Positions 1-8,381 of a DNA stretch of 64,000 nt are shown here, one piece after another (the stretch's first letter is position 1; the number at the start of each line of letters is the position of its first letter). The stretch is taken from NCBI GenBank assembly GCA_017519885.1, contig JAFWRO010000011.1:23867-87866 (forward strand), written 5' to 3'. A model generated the notes under the pieces. That model saw only the letters and a program-made list of their open reading frames with translations. It did not search any database and had not been told where the DNA came from. A program made the translations under genes and the position numbers. This DNA comes from Liminaster sp017519885 (GTDB lineage: Bacteria > Bacteroidota > Bacteroidia > Bacteroidales > UBA3663).

Positions 1-296
1 ATATCGAAGACGAGCACGACCAGGTGCAACTGATCGAAAACAAGGTTGGCGAACACGAGTGGGAACTCAGCGGACGTCTTGAGATAAGCCACATCAATGA
101 GGATCTCGAACTCAACCTCCCCGAAAGCGACGAATACCAGACCCTGGCTGGTCTCATCCTCCACCACCTGCAGACCATGCCTAAGACGGGCGACTCCATA
201 TTGCTCGACGATGAACAAATCCGTCTGACCGTCACGAAGACAAGTGCCACCAAAATTGAGCTCGTTAGGTTGTCAAATTTGTCAAGTGAAGAGTGA
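1..296 (+). CDS. CorC/HlyC-type transporter-associated domain protein, C-terminal fragment
   Basis: This is the 3' end of a gene that begins outside the window; the frame is open from base 3 and stops with TGA at 294-296. The visible 97 or so residues contain 'EWELSGRLEI' followed by an acidic helix and 'ETLAGLI'-like text (here 'YQTLAGLILHHL'), then 'GDSI...RLTV'. This is the pattern of the CorC_HlyC domain that closes CBS-domain membrane proteins (HlyC/CorC, GldE). Those proteins are usually inner-membrane and linked to divalent cation handling. The family call rests on the last domain only, because the DUF21 and CBS parts are not visible. The gene after it, a PpiD-like foldase, has its own promoter-like site, so co-transcription is not required. 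Confidence 0.7.
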   Translation, partial: IEDEHDQVQLIENKVGEHEWELSGRLEISHINEDLELNLPESDEYQTLAGLILHHLQTMPKTGDSILLDDEQIRLTVTKTSATKIELVRLSNLSSEE

Positions 297-349
297 GAAT
301 TGATGGAAATGAAATAAAATTACACGATTTTCGCAAAAAAATCCGCAAA

Positions 350-384
350 TTTGTTCGACGATTAAAATAAATTATGTATATTCG
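350..384 (+). promoter_or_regulatory. Candidate Bacteroidota promoter for the PpiD-like gene
   Basis: TTTG at 350-353 and TATATTCG at 377-384 resemble the -33/-7 pair, with a 23-nt spacer and one mismatch in the -7 box. The expected transcript start is about 70 nt before the ATG at 461. Confidence 0.4.
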
Positions 385-460
385 CGTCCGATTTTGCCCA
401 CTTTTATAAAGAAGTGGTCTGAATTCAGAAAAATAATTATAACAAAATACATTAAAACAA

Positions 461-2548
461 ATGGCAGTATTACAACGCATCAGAAACCATTCCATTCTCC
501 TCTTGGTTATTGTGGGTTTGGCAATGGTAGCATTCATTGTCGGAGACTTGATCACAAGCTCCAGCTCCATCGTTCAGAGTCGTCGCGACAAGGTCGTGAC
601 CGTCGACGGACAGAAAGTGACCTACGAAGAATACGAGGCTGCTCGTCAGCGTCGTCAGGACTTTGTAAAGGCCATGCAGGGTCAGGAGCTTGACAACCAG
701 AGCACCCAGCAGCTCAACAATCAGGTTTATCAGGAGATCGTCACCAAGAACCTCATCGAGAAGGCTTGCAAGAAGTTTGGTCTTGTAGTCACCAAGGACG
801 AGATCAACGAACTCGTACAGGGACAGAACATGTCGCCCGTTCTTTCACAGATGTTCGGTCAGCAGGCTCCTCAGGTCGTTTCTTATTTCGTAAACCTCAT
901 CACCAACGATGGTTTTGAGCAGGCTGCCCAGCAGAATCCCTTCTTCTCGGAGCAGAACTGGATGGAAATCGAGAATCAGGTGGCTCTGAACCGACTGGTC
1001 GAGAAATATACCGGCCTCGTTGCTGCAGCTGTTACCCCCAACAAACTGGAGGCAAAGGACAACTTCAACGGTGACAACACCGAGTGCACCTTCGCTTACG
1101 TAAAGCAATATGCAAGCAGCGTTCCCGACTCGGTTGTCAGCGTCAGCAAGAACGACGTAGAGAAGTACTACAACAGCACCAAGCGCAACTACAAGCTCAA
1201 TGCCGAGCGCCGCAACGTAAGCTACATCAACGTAGCTCTCCGTCCCAGCGACGAGGATTATGCCCAGGCTGAAGCCGACATCAAGGCCCTTCGTGATGAG
1301 TTTGCCACAACTGATGAGGTAGCTGAACTCGTGAACGGCAACTCTTCTGTATCCTATATGGATGCTTGGGTACCTGTAAGTGGTTTTGAAGGCGACACCA
1401 GGGAGTTCGTACAGAACAATGGCGTTGGTGCCATCCTTGAGCCACATCGCGAGAATGGCGACTACTATATGATGGCCCGTATCATCGACAAGACTGTCGC
1501 TCCTGACTCCATCGAACTGGCTATGGTTGTTGTCCCCACTTCATCTGAAGCCGACAGCATCAAGGCTGTGCTTGCTGCTGCCACCAATGCCAACACCGCT
1601 CTCGCTTCGTACGACCAGCAGCAGAAGTTTGTAGGCTGGATGGAGGATCCTTCGCTCCTTCAGAACTTCGGCGACGAGCTTCGCAACAAGATCCGTCAGA
1701 GTGCTGTAGGCACTACCTTCATTCACGATATGAACGACAACGCTCACTTCGTATGCAAGGTGACCAAGAAGACTGCTCCTGTGGCTCTTGCAAAAGTTGC
1801 CATCTATGCCAACGAAGTTTATCCTTCGACCCGTACTCGTGGCGAGGAATATGGCAAGCTTAACCGCTTCCTTACCACCTACAAGGACATTCGCTCCATG
1901 ATGGATAGCGCACGCGCTGAAGGCTTCATGATGATGCCTACCACCCTCTACTCTACCTCTTATAATGTAGGTGGCGTTCAGGACGCTCGCAGGGCCGTGC
2001 AGTTCGCCTTCCAGAACAAGAAGGGTGACGTCAGCGACATCATCGAGACTGGCGACAACCTCCTCGTGGTTGCCATCACTGGCGACATCGAGAAGGGTTA
2101 TCTCGACATCAACGACACTGTCTTCTACAAGCAGCTCTCACAGTTCAACGTTCTTCCTCTCAAGAAGATCGAGAAACTTACTGCTGACTTCGATGCCGTG
2201 GCCGACAAGACTCTCGCTGGCTATGCTGCTGCCTTCAATGGCGCTAGCATTGACACCGCCAAGTTCGTCAACTTCAACCTCAGCAACGTAGTAGGTCTCG
2301 GTTCCGAGCCAAAGATCTTCGAGGCTGCTCTCAAGGCTAATCCTGGTGACGTTCTTACCGTAGCTGGTCGCAACGTGGTTGTTGCTCTCCAGTTGCTCAG
2401 CAAGAACGACAAGGGCCTCACCTACGATGAGAAGGCTCGTCTGGAGACCGTTGGTCGCACTCGCGAATACGCTCAGGCTGCCAATGCTGCTCTTCAGGTG
2501 CTTCAGGACAACGCCAAGATTGAGGATAACCGCATCAACTTCTATTGA
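461..2548 (+). CDS. PpiD-like peptidylprolyl isomerase / periplasmic folding chaperone
   Basis: The 695-residue protein starts with a short cytoplasmic stretch, then one hydrophobic anchor at about residues 13-31 ('ILLLVIVGLAMVAFIVGDLI'). A SurA_N-type chaperone region with Gln-rich helices follows, then central and C-terminal segments resembling degenerate parvulin/PpiC modules. This is the usual architecture and size of Bacteroidota 'SurA N-terminal domain' proteins. They are anchored in the inner membrane and help outer-membrane and secreted proteins fold in the periplasm. Catalytic PPIase activity is uncertain because parvulin motifs are weak by eye. The gene is monocistronic: a promoter-like site lies upstream and a strong hairpin terminator follows at 2576-2604. 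Confidence 0.85.
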   Translation: MAVLQRIRNHSILLLVIVGLAMVAFIVGDLITSSSSIVQSRRDKVVTVDGQKVTYEEYEAARQRRQDFVKAMQGQELDNQSTQQLNNQVYQEIVTKNLIEKACKKFGLVVTKDEINELVQGQNMSPVLSQMFGQQAPQVVSYFVNLITNDGFEQAAQQNPFFSEQNWMEIENQVALNRLVEKYTGLVAAAVTPNKLEAKDNFNGDNTECTFAYVKQYASSVPDSVVSVSKNDVEKYYNSTKRNYKLNAERRNVSYINVALRPSDEDYAQAEADIKALRDEFATTDEVAELVNGNSSVSYMDAWVPVSGFEGDTREFVQNNGVGAILEPHRENGDYYMMARIIDKTVAPDSIELAMVVVPTSSEADSIKAVLAAATNANTALASYDQQQKFVGWMEDPSLLQNFGDELRNKIRQSAVGTTFIHDMNDNAHFVCKVTKKTAPVALAKVAIYANEVYPSTRTRGEEYGKLNRFLTTYKDIRSMMDSARAEGFMMMPTTLYSTSYNVGGVQDARRAVQFAFQNKKGDVSDIIETGDNLLVVAITGDIEKGYLDINDTVFYKQLSQFNVLPLKKIEKLTADFDAVADKTLAGYAAAFNGASIDTAKFVNFNLSNVVGLGSEPKIFEAALKANPGDVLTVAGRNVVVALQLLSKNDKGLTYDEKARLETVGRTREYAQAANAALQVLQDNAKIEDNRINFY

Positions 2549-2575
2549 TCAGTATTTTCTCTTTATTCCTATAAG

Positions 2576-2604
2576 AAGGACGGACATCCAGTGCCCGTCC
2601 TTTT
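2576..2604 (+). terminator. Rho-independent terminator after the PpiD-like gene
   Basis: Stem AAGGACGG (2576-2583) pairs with CCGTCCTT (2595-2602) around an 11-nt loop and runs into TTTT. The GTG at 2591, a possible earlier rlmN start, lies inside this hairpin, which argues for the ATG at 2624. Confidence 0.8.
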
Positions 2605-2623
2605 CCATTCCCAACCGACAACC

Positions 2624-3658
2624 ATGACCCCACTTTTAGGCAAAACCTTAGCCGAATTGCAGGATATCACCACTGCTCTCGGCATGCCAAAATTCGCAGC
2701 CAAGCAGATTGCACAATGGCTTTACGTGAAACGAGTGCATTCCATCGACGAAATGACTAATCTTTCGAAGGAGAATCGCGCCCGTCTCGAAGCCGATGGT
2801 TATACCATAGGATATGAAGATCCTGTCGATGCCGCCCGCTCGAAGGACGGTACCATCCGATATCTCTTTGCTACACCTGTTGGCAAGCACATCGAAACGG
2901 TTTATCTGCCCGAACACGAGCGCGCCACGCTCTGCATTTCCAGTCAGATTGGATGCAAGATGCATTGTTATTTCTGCATGACCGGCAAGCAGGGCTTCAA
3001 TGGGCAACTCACTTCCCACCAGATCATCAACCAGATATTCGCCATCCCCGAGTCGCAGACCCTCACCAATCTCGTCTTCATGGGTATGGGTGAGCCACTC
3101 GACAATTGGGAAGAACTCCGCAAGGCGCTTGACATCATCACAGCTCCCTGGGGAATGGCCTGGAGTCCCAAACGCGTGACAGTATCGACCATCGGGCAGA
3201 TGCAGCACCTTTCCGATTTCCTCCGTGAAAGCCTTTGCAACCTCGCTGTCTCCATCCACTCTCCCTTTGCCGACGAGCGACTAAAGCTGATGCCAGTTCA
3301 GGGTGCTTACCCCATAAGTGACGTCATCGCACTGCTCAAGACCTACGACTGGACACATCAGCGCGAACTCACTTTCGAATACATCGTCTTCCGAGGCGTC
3401 AACGACGACATTCGTCATGCCCAGGAGTTGCTGCGTTTGCTCAAAGGACTGCCCTGCAAGGTCAACCTCATACGTTTCCATGCCATCCCCGATGTGGATC
3501 TCCTAACCTCCGACGTAAAAGCAATGGAGTCTTTCCGCGACTATCTGTGCCAGCATGGCCTGATGACCACCATCCGCGCTTCGCGTGGAGAAGACATCTA
3601 TGCAGCATGCGGAATGCTGTCAAGCAAAAAGGAAGAGGAACGCCGCATCAAGGGATAA
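2624..3658 (+). CDS. rlmN: 23S rRNA (adenine2503-C2)/tRNA methyltransferase RlmN
   Basis: A radical-SAM enzyme that methylates C2 of A2503 in 23S rRNA, and in many bacteria A37 of some tRNAs. The 344-residue product has the characteristic cluster motif CxxxCxxC ('CKMHCYFC'). It is followed by 'GQL TSHQIINQI', 'NLVFMGMGEPLDN', 'VTVSTIGQ', 'LAVSIHSPF' and a late 'ASRGEDIYAACGML', where the Cys is the mechanistic second cysteine. Length and motif order match the family. ATG 2624 is chosen because an in-frame GTG at 2591 lies within the preceding terminator. The gene stands alone on the plus strand. Confidence 0.97.
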   Translation: MTPLLGKTLAELQDITTALGMPKFAAKQIAQWLYVKRVHSIDEMTNLSKENRARLEADGYTIGYEDPVDAARSKDGTIRYLFATPVGKHIETVYLPEHERATLCISSQIGCKMHCYFCMTGKQGFNGQLTSHQIINQIFAIPESQTLTNLVFMGMGEPLDNWEELRKALDIITAPWGMAWSPKRVTVSTIGQMQHLSDFLRESLCNLAVSIHSPFADERLKLMPVQGAYPISDVIALLKTYDWTHQRELTFEYIVFRGVNDDIRHAQELLRLLKGLPCKVNLIRFHAIPDVDLLTSDVKAMESFRDYLCQHGLMTTIRASRGEDIYAACGMLSSKKEEERRIKG

Positions 3659-3732
3659 TTCCCGCTTTTTGGCACCCATTGTCTGCAATTTAGGGGATTT
3701 ATTGTGCAAGATAGCAGTTTTTTATTGAAATA

Positions 3733-3764
3733 TTTGCTTTTTTTATCAAAAATAAGTAAATTTG
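3733..3764 (+). promoter_or_regulatory. Bacteroidota -33/-7 promoter
   Basis: TTTG at 3733-3736 and TAAATTTG at 3757-3764 are separated by exactly 20 nt, an excellent match to the primary sigma consensus. It predicts a leader of about 30 nt before the ATG at 3800 and rules out the longer in-frame start at 3704. Confidence 0.8.
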
Positions 3765-3799
3765 CACCCGATATAGGAATAAATCTAACAATAAGCATA

Positions 3800-4435
3800 A
3801 TGAAGAAATTCTACTCCACAATACTTGCTATCCTTTTCTGCTCCTCTGCCTTGATGGCTCAGGAGGAGACTACTTTTGCCTTCATGTTAGGCGATGAGGT
3901 TATTCCAAATGGAGGCACAGTGACCATCTCGGAATATGCCGACTACGATTTCATGATTGAGATGCAGGCTCCTGTATATATCAAGAATGTCAGTGAGGAT
4001 GCTTCCAAGCTTTCGCTCACATGCGTCGGCAAGGAGAACTATAAGGACATTATCGAATTCTGCCCAAATGGCAATTGTATGGCATGGCCATCCGATGGCA
4101 ATGAAATTACCACAAATTACAAAGATGCCATATTGGCTGGTGGTACCGTCGAGCAGGGCAAGAATTGGCTGCATGCAATGGTTTTCGACTCCAAGTCCTT
4201 CAAAGGTTCTGTCGAGCTCAAAGCCTATTGCACCCTCGATCCAGATGACTGCACCACCATCACTGTTGTGTTCGACACCGATGCTCAAGGCATCGACAAG
4301 GTGACTAACGACAATAATAAGATGGAAGTCTATAACCTTTGCGGAAAGAAGATTGCTGAAAGCACCATAGGCCTAACCAAGGGCATCTACATCATCAAGC
4401 AGAACGGCACTTCTCGCAAGGTGGTAATCAAGTAA
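3800..4435 (+). CDS. Small secreted protein with T9SS-type C-terminal signal
   Basis: The 211-residue product has a clear signal peptide (MKKFYSTILAILFCSSALMAQ, cleavage after about residue 18). A roughly 130-residue beta-rich domain follows, with 'GDEVIPNGGTVTISEY' near the start. It ends in a tail, 'MEVYNLCGKKI...TKGIYIIKQNG...KVVIK', of the type A Por/T9SS sorting domain. I infer export across the outer membrane by type IX secretion. No enzymatic motif is visible and the mature domain is not one I recognise. The start is set by a promoter whose -7 box ends at 3764. A strong hairpin follows the stop. Confidence 0.7.
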   Translation: MKKFYSTILAILFCSSALMAQEETTFAFMLGDEVIPNGGTVTISEYADYDFMIEMQAPVYIKNVSEDASKLSLTCVGKENYKDIIEFCPNGNCMAWPSDGNEITTNYKDAILAGGTVEQGKNWLHAMVFDSKSFKGSVELKAYCTLDPDDCTTITVVFDTDAQGIDKVTNDNNKMEVYNLCGKKIAESTIGLTKGIYIIKQNGTSRKVVIK

Positions 4436-4464
4436 AAAACATACACACACATATTATAATAGTT

Positions 4465-4505
4465 CAGAGGCAACGTGCATTTGATATCACGTTGCCTCTG
4501 GTTTC
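4465..4505 (+). terminator. Strong rho-independent terminator
   Basis: A 13-bp perfect stem (4465-4477 with 4488-4500) and a 10-nt loop are followed by GTTTCTTTT. It lies between the plus-strand secreted protein gene and the convergent recA, and probably serves both. Confidence 0.85.
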
Positions 4506-4508
4506 TTT

Positions 4509-4552
4509 TATTAGTATCGATTAATACTCGTATTGGTATCGATTAATACTCG
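4509..4552. repeat. 22-bp tandem duplication overlapping the recA stop codon
   Basis: Two copies, 4509-4530 and 4531-4552, differ by one base. The right copy contains the last codons and stop of recA; the left copy repeats them downstream. Confidence 0.85.
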
Positions 4553-5610
4553 CTGGCTTCAGTCTCTTCCTTCGTAAGGGGTTCCTCGGGTAGTTCGGCA
4601 CCCTTCAATTTGCTCATGATGCCAGCCTCGATTTCATCAGCCAGTTCAGGATTGTCGAGCATAAGTTGCTTCGTGGCATCACGTCCCTGGGCCAACTTGG
4701 TTCCATTGTAGCTGAAGAACGATCCGCTCTTCTTGATGATACCATATTCAACGCCAAGATCAACAAGTTCGCCGGAACGGCTGATGCCTTCGCCAAACAT
4801 GATGTCAAACTCTGCCTTGCGGAATGGAGGTGCAACCTTGTTCTTTACAACCTTCACGCGCACCTGGTTACCCAATATCTGATCGCCGGACTTGATGCTG
4901 GTCACTCGGCGGATATCAAGGCGCACCGATGCATAGAACTTCAAGGCATTGCCGCCTGTCGTTGTCTCTGGATTGCCGAACATGATACCAATCTTTTCGC
5001 GAAGCTGATTGATGAAGATGCAGACGGTCTTGGTCTGATTGATAGCAGCGGTGAGTTTGCGCAAAGCCTGGCTCATCAGTCGGGCCTGCAGTCCCACTTT
5101 GTTGTCACCCATATCTCCCTCAATCTCGGCCTTTGGAGTCAAAGCGGCTACTGAATCAATGACAATAATGTCGATAGCAGCCGAACGAATCAGGTTGTCT
5201 GCAATCTCAAGAGCCTGCTCGCCATTGTCGGGCTGGGAGATAAGAAGGTTGTCGGTATCTACACCCAACTTCTCGGCATAGAAGCGGTCGAATGCGTGTT
5301 CTGCATCGATGAATGCAGCTATACCTCCCCTCTTCTGAGCCTCTGCAATAGCATGGATGGCCAAAGTGGTCTTACCTGACGACTCAGGGCCATAAATCTC
5401 AATGATGCGTCCCTTGGGATAGCCACCCACACCAAGGGCTGCATTCAAACCGATAGAACCCGTAGGAATAACTTCCACTTCCTCGACTTTCTCTTCGCCC
5501 ATGCGCATGATGGAGCCCTTGCCGAAGGTCTTGTCGATCTTCTCCATCGCCATCTGCAGCGCCTTCATCTTGTCGCTCATTGGGGCTGTTTCTTTCTGTA
5601 CTTTTGCCAT
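4543..5610 (-). CDS. recA: Recombinase RecA
   Basis: DNA strand-exchange protein and SOS co-protease. The 355-residue sequence has the Walker A 'GPESSGKTTL', the 'IDAEHAFD' region, Walker B 'IIVIDSVAALTP' and L2-type 'GGNALKFYASVRLDIRR'. All are standard for RecA, as is the acidic C-terminus. It follows def by 51 nt on the same strand and may be read from the ruvX-def promoter, since no convincing -7 box is seen in the gap. The last codons are part of a 22-bp tandem duplication. Confidence 0.98.
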   Translation of the reverse strand: MAKVQKETAPMSDKMKALQMAMEKIDKTFGKGSIMRMGEEKVEEVEVIPTGSIGLNAALGVGGYPKGRIIEIYGPESSGKTTLAIHAIAEAQKRGGIAAFIDAEHAFDRFYAEKLGVDTDNLLISQPDNGEQALEIADNLIRSAAIDIIVIDSVAALTPKAEIEGDMGDNKVGLQARLMSQALRKLTAAINQTKTVCIFINQLREKIGIMFGNPETTTGGNALKFYASVRLDIRRVTSIKSGDQILGNQVRVKVVKNKVAPPFRKAEFDIMFGEGISRSGELVDLGVEYGIIKKSGSFFSYNGTKLAQGRDATKQLMLDNPELADEIEAGIMSKLKGAELPEEPLTKEETEASEY

Positions 5611-5661
5611 TATTTAGTATCTTTAATGTTAATGATTCAATAATAGGAGTCACATCCTCGC

Positions 5662-6216
5662 TCAGCGCAAAGCGCAATGCTTGTAATCGGGGTGATTCTT
5701 GCCCTTGAGAATAGCCTGGAGCTTGTTCTTGATGAATGGTTTGCGCAAAGGCGATACACGGTCGATGAACATCTTTCCATCGAGGTGATCATACTCGTGC
5801 AGTACCATGCGAGCTGCAAAGCCTTCGAGACGTTCCTCGTGCTCAACAAGATTCTCGTCAAGGTAGTTGATTACAATCCAGTCGGGACGCTTCACGCCTT
5901 CATAGACACCAGGAATCGAAAGGCAACCTTCGTCCTTGACATTGGTCTCCTTGCTCTCTTCCACAACCTCAGGATTGATCATACAGCGACGCACGCCCAG
6001 GCATTCGGGATAATCCTCAGCCAAGCCGTTGCCATCCACTACAAACATTCTCAATGCCAGGCCCACCTGCGGAGCTGCCAAGCCTACGCCATTGGCCTTC
6101 TCCATCGTCTGGAACATATTCTCGGCCAACTCCTTGAGGTTTGGGTAGTCCTCAGGCACTTCCTCAGCCTCCTTGCGGAGTACTGGTTCACCGTATAAGT
6201 AAATTGGTAGTATCAT
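5662..6216 (-). CDS. def: Peptide deformylase
   Basis: Removes the N-formyl group from nascent proteins as a metal-dependent hydrolase. The 184-residue protein shows the three diagnostic motifs in order: 'GVGLAAPQVG', 'EGCLSIPG' (metal-binding Cys) and 'LHEYDHLDG' (the HExxH-equivalent HEYDH). Length is normal. It sits between ruvX and recA on the minus strand, and a 9-bp-period CTAG array fills the gap to ruvX. Confidence 0.97.
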   Translation of the reverse strand: MILPIYLYGEPVLRKEAEEVPEDYPNLKELAENMFQTMEKANGVGLAAPQVGLALRMFVVDGNGLAEDYPECLGVRRCMINPEVVEESKETNVKDEGCLSIPGVYEGVKRPDWIVINYLDENLVEHEERLEGFAARMVLHEYDHLDGKMFIDRVSPLRKPFIKNKLQAILKGKNHPDYKHCALR

Positions 6217-6250
6217 ATTTTTCTAAATTATTGATTTCTTATTTTTCTTG

Positions 6251-6345
6251 ATTATCTAGAAGTTCTAGAGTTTCTAGATTATCTAGAGTTAGTTTCTAGA
6301 ACATCTAGAGCATCTAGGCAATCTAGATCTTCTAGGGTTCCTAGA
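6251..6345. repeat. 9-bp-period CTAG array between def and ruvX
   Basis: CTAG begins at 6256, 6265, 6274, 6283, then 6296, 6305, 6314, 6323, 6332 and 6341. The spacing is exactly 9 bp except for one central 13-bp step. Most units read TCTAGA plus three variable bases. The array fills almost the whole intergenic gap and codes for nothing recognisable. Confidence 0.9.
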
Positions 6346-6346
6346 T

Positions 6347-6805
6347 TCACTCCACCTTCTGTGGAAACATCACAGCCTTGTAGCCAGGCATTGAACGATT
6401 GTCCATCCATTGCTGAAGGATGATGGTAGCAGACACCTCGTCTATCATACCCTTGTCCTCCCTGCGTCGTTGCTTGCCCACTCCGCTCTGCAGTATAGCC
6501 TGTGAAGCAAGTTTCGAAGTGAAGCGCTCATCCACCAGTTCGATGGGCATCTCGGGCAGCAACTTATGCAGACGATTGAGAAATGGCTCGATGTACTGCC
6601 ACGACTCGCTCATTTCGCCGCTCATACGGCGTGGCAAGCCGACCAAGACACGTTCTACACCTTCCTTGGGGATATAGCTCATCAGCCATTTCTCCAACTC
6701 ATGTGTGGGTATGGTCGAGAGTCCGTTGGCAATGATCTGCAACGGATCGGTGACAGCCAAACCTGTGCGCTTGCGTCCATAATCTATGCTGAGGATGCGT
6801 CCCAT
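6347..6805 (-). CDS. ruvX: YqgF/RuvX family putative Holliday junction resolvase / pre-16S rRNA nuclease
   Basis: The 152-residue protein begins 'MGRILSIDYGRKRTGLAVTD', with the catalytic Asp in the RNase H-like first strand. It has 'VGLPRRMSGEMSE', the family's VGLP box, and ends with 'DKGMIDEVSATIILQ', where 'DEVSA' holds the second acidic residue. In E. coli YqgF processes the 5' end of 16S rRNA; the resolvase role comes from structure. It is the first gene of a ruvX-def-(recA) unit and has an excellent promoter. Confidence 0.93.
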   Translation of the reverse strand: MGRILSIDYGRKRTGLAVTDPLQIIANGLSTIPTHELEKWLMSYIPKEGVERVLVGLPRRMSGEMSESWQYIEPFLNRLHKLLPEMPIELVDERFTSKLASQAILQSGVGKQRRREDKGMIDEVSATIILQQWMDNRSMPGYKAVMFPQKVE

Positions 6806-6828
6806 AATGGTCTGTTTTCAATCGCGTG

Positions 6829-6860
6829 CAAAGATAGCGTTTTTTCTCGAATTCTGCAAA
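6829..6860 (-). promoter_or_regulatory. Bacteroidota promoter for ruvX-def(-recA)
   Basis: On the minus strand TATCTTTG (6836-6829) is preceded by TTTG (6860-6857) with a 20-nt spacer, a perfect consensus pair 24 nt before the ruvX ATG. Confidence 0.85.
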
Positions 6861-6917
6861 TATTTACCCTATTATTTTCCAAATAATCTTCTTTTTCCCT
6901 TTCGCTGACAAAACATA

Positions 6918-6945
6918 CCCCTGTCGCAGATGACTGTGACAGGGG
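6918..6945 (-). terminator. Terminator after adk
   Basis: Stem CCCCTGTC (6918-6925) pairs with GACAGGGG (6938-6945); on the minus strand it is followed by TATGTTTTG. It lies 29 nt past the adk stop. Confidence 0.7.
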
Positions 6946-6974
6946 CTATGACGTTTGATGCAATTGAACTCTGC

Positions 6975-7550
6975 TTACTTGACAGCATCAATAACCTCCT
7001 TGATATGAGAGAAGATTTCGTCGATATCGCCCTTTCCTGGCACCGACACATATTTTCCCTCTTCAATATAATATTTCTTCAAAGGCTGGGTCATGTTGTG
7101 ATAATTCTCAAGACGATGACGTGCAGTATGCTCATTGTCATCGGCACGACCTGAGGTCTTGCCACGCAGCACAATGCGATTGATGAGTTCTTCACCATCG
7201 ACTTCAAGGCCGATAACGACCGATACCGTCTCGCCACGTTCTGCAAGCATCTCATCAAGAGCCTCAGCCTGAGGAATAGTGCGTGGGAAACCATCGAAGA
7301 TAACACCCTTGATGTCCTTGCCCTTCGCATCAAGCACGGAAGCAAGAATCTTGATCATAAGGGAATCCGGAATGAAATCACCCTCATCGATGTATGATGC
7401 TGCGAGTTTTCCGAGTTCGGTCCTTTTCTTGATTTCTTCGCGAAGTACATCGCCCGTCGAAATGTGCTCAACGCCATACTCCTCGATGATCTTTTCACTC
7501 TGAGTACCCTTGCCGGAACCTGGGGCTCCAAATATTACGATATTCAACAT
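6975..7550 (-). CDS. adk: Adenylate kinase
   Basis: Catalyses ATP + AMP = 2 ADP in the cytoplasm. It has the P-loop 'GAPGSGKGTQ', 'HISTGDVLREE', 'GFPRTIPQAE' (AMP site) and the lid segment 'RGKTSGRADDN', with a short lid lacking the zinc cysteines. The 191-residue form starting at the ATG at 7550 (MLNIVIFG) fits the family better than the ATG two codons earlier at 7556. A TACCTTTG box lies about 55 nt upstream. Confidence 0.96.
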   Translation of the reverse strand: MLNIVIFGAPGSGKGTQSEKIIEEYGVEHISTGDVLREEIKKRTELGKLAASYIDEGDFIPDSLMIKILASVLDAKGKDIKGVIFDGFPRTIPQAEALDEMLAERGETVSVVIGLEVDGEELINRIVLRGKTSGRADDNEHTARHRLENYHNMTQPLKKYYIEEGKYVSVPGKGDIDEIFSHIKEVIDAVK

Positions 7551-7606
7551 ATCCAATTACCTTAAAAACAAATAACTCTTTTCTATTAAAACGAAAAAAT
7601 TCTTTA

Positions 7607-7614
7607 CAAAGGTA
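7607..7614 (-). promoter_or_regulatory. -7 box upstream of adk
   Basis: TACCTTTG on the minus strand matches TAnnTTTG. I see no good -33 TTTG at the right spacing, only A/T-rich sequence. Confidence 0.45.
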
Positions 7615-7751
7615 AGAATAATTTATCGATTATAAAAATTTTTCAACAGAAATCTTGTTTTTTTTGAGCAATAATACTCAATTTTGCCACATTATGTAAT
7701 CAATTCCTACAGCAATATGTTCACAGAAAGGCTCGGGAACATCCAACCAAC

Positions 7752-8297
7752 TCAGTCATTGACCACCCAGATGTCAGGCAAGTTGCGCCCCTGCTCATTG
7801 TAGTCCAATCCGTACCCTACGATAAAGTCATTGGGTATTTCGAGTGCCACATAATCAAGTTGCAGATCGGGAACCTTGATGGCCTTGGGTTTCTTAAGCA
7901 GGCAACACACCTTGATGCTTCTGGCTCCCAGATCTCCCAGCTGCGAGATGAGACGCTTCATGGTATATCCACTGTCCACAATGTCTTCCACAATCACGAC
8001 ATCGCGGTCCACTACACTCTCAATCAGTCCAACGATGGCCTTCACCTTGCCGGTCGTACGTGTGCCTTCATACGACTTCATGCGTATGAACGTTATCTCT
8101 GCATCCGGCAACGTGAGTTGACGAAAAAGGTCCGAAGCAAAGACAAAGGCACCATTAAGCACACAGACAAACAGCGGACGTTCTACATCTGCCATATCCT
8201 TAGATATCTCACGTGCCACTCGTGCCACCTCTTCCTGTATCCTATCCCTGCCAAGATAAGACCGGAACGTCCTGTCAGATACTTTTATAATTTCCAT
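7752..8297 (-). CDS. hpt: Hypoxanthine phosphoribosyltransferase
   Basis: Purine salvage enzyme converting hypoxanthine (and often guanine) plus PRPP to IMP/GMP. The 181-residue product carries the PRPP-binding signature 'VVIVEDIVDSGYTMKRL' and the loop 'MKSYEGTRTTGKV'. It ends with 'IPNDFIVGYGLDYNEQGRNLP', typical of bacterial Hpt. It lies upstream of adk on the same strand with a 195-nt AT-rich gap that contains the adk -7 box. Confidence 0.95.
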   Translation of the reverse strand: MEIIKVSDRTFRSYLGRDRIQEEVARVAREISKDMADVERPLFVCVLNGAFVFASDLFRQLTLPDAEITFIRMKSYEGTRTTGKVKAIVGLIESVVDRDVVIVEDIVDSGYTMKRLISQLGDLGARSIKVCCLLKKPKAIKVPDLQLDYVALEIPNDFIVGYGLDYNEQGRNLPDIWVVND

Positions 8298-8324
8298 GAC
8301 GATTTATTGGTTCTAACAAAATCA

Positions 8325-8381
8325 AATTGTTATTTGTTAATCGTTAATTATTAATTGTTAATTGTTAATTATTAATTGTTT
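8325..8381. repeat. TTAATTGTTAATT word array
   Basis: About five overlapping copies of TTAATTGTTAATTA/G-like words fill the gap between hpt and the POT transporter, right up to the transporter stop codon. The same word occurs at 12055-12085, 21799-21830 and 53905-53929. Confidence 0.7.

Noticed and set aside
2591..2623. Upstream GTG start for rlmN
   Set aside because: It lies inside the intrinsic terminator of the previous gene, and the added residues do not look like RlmN.
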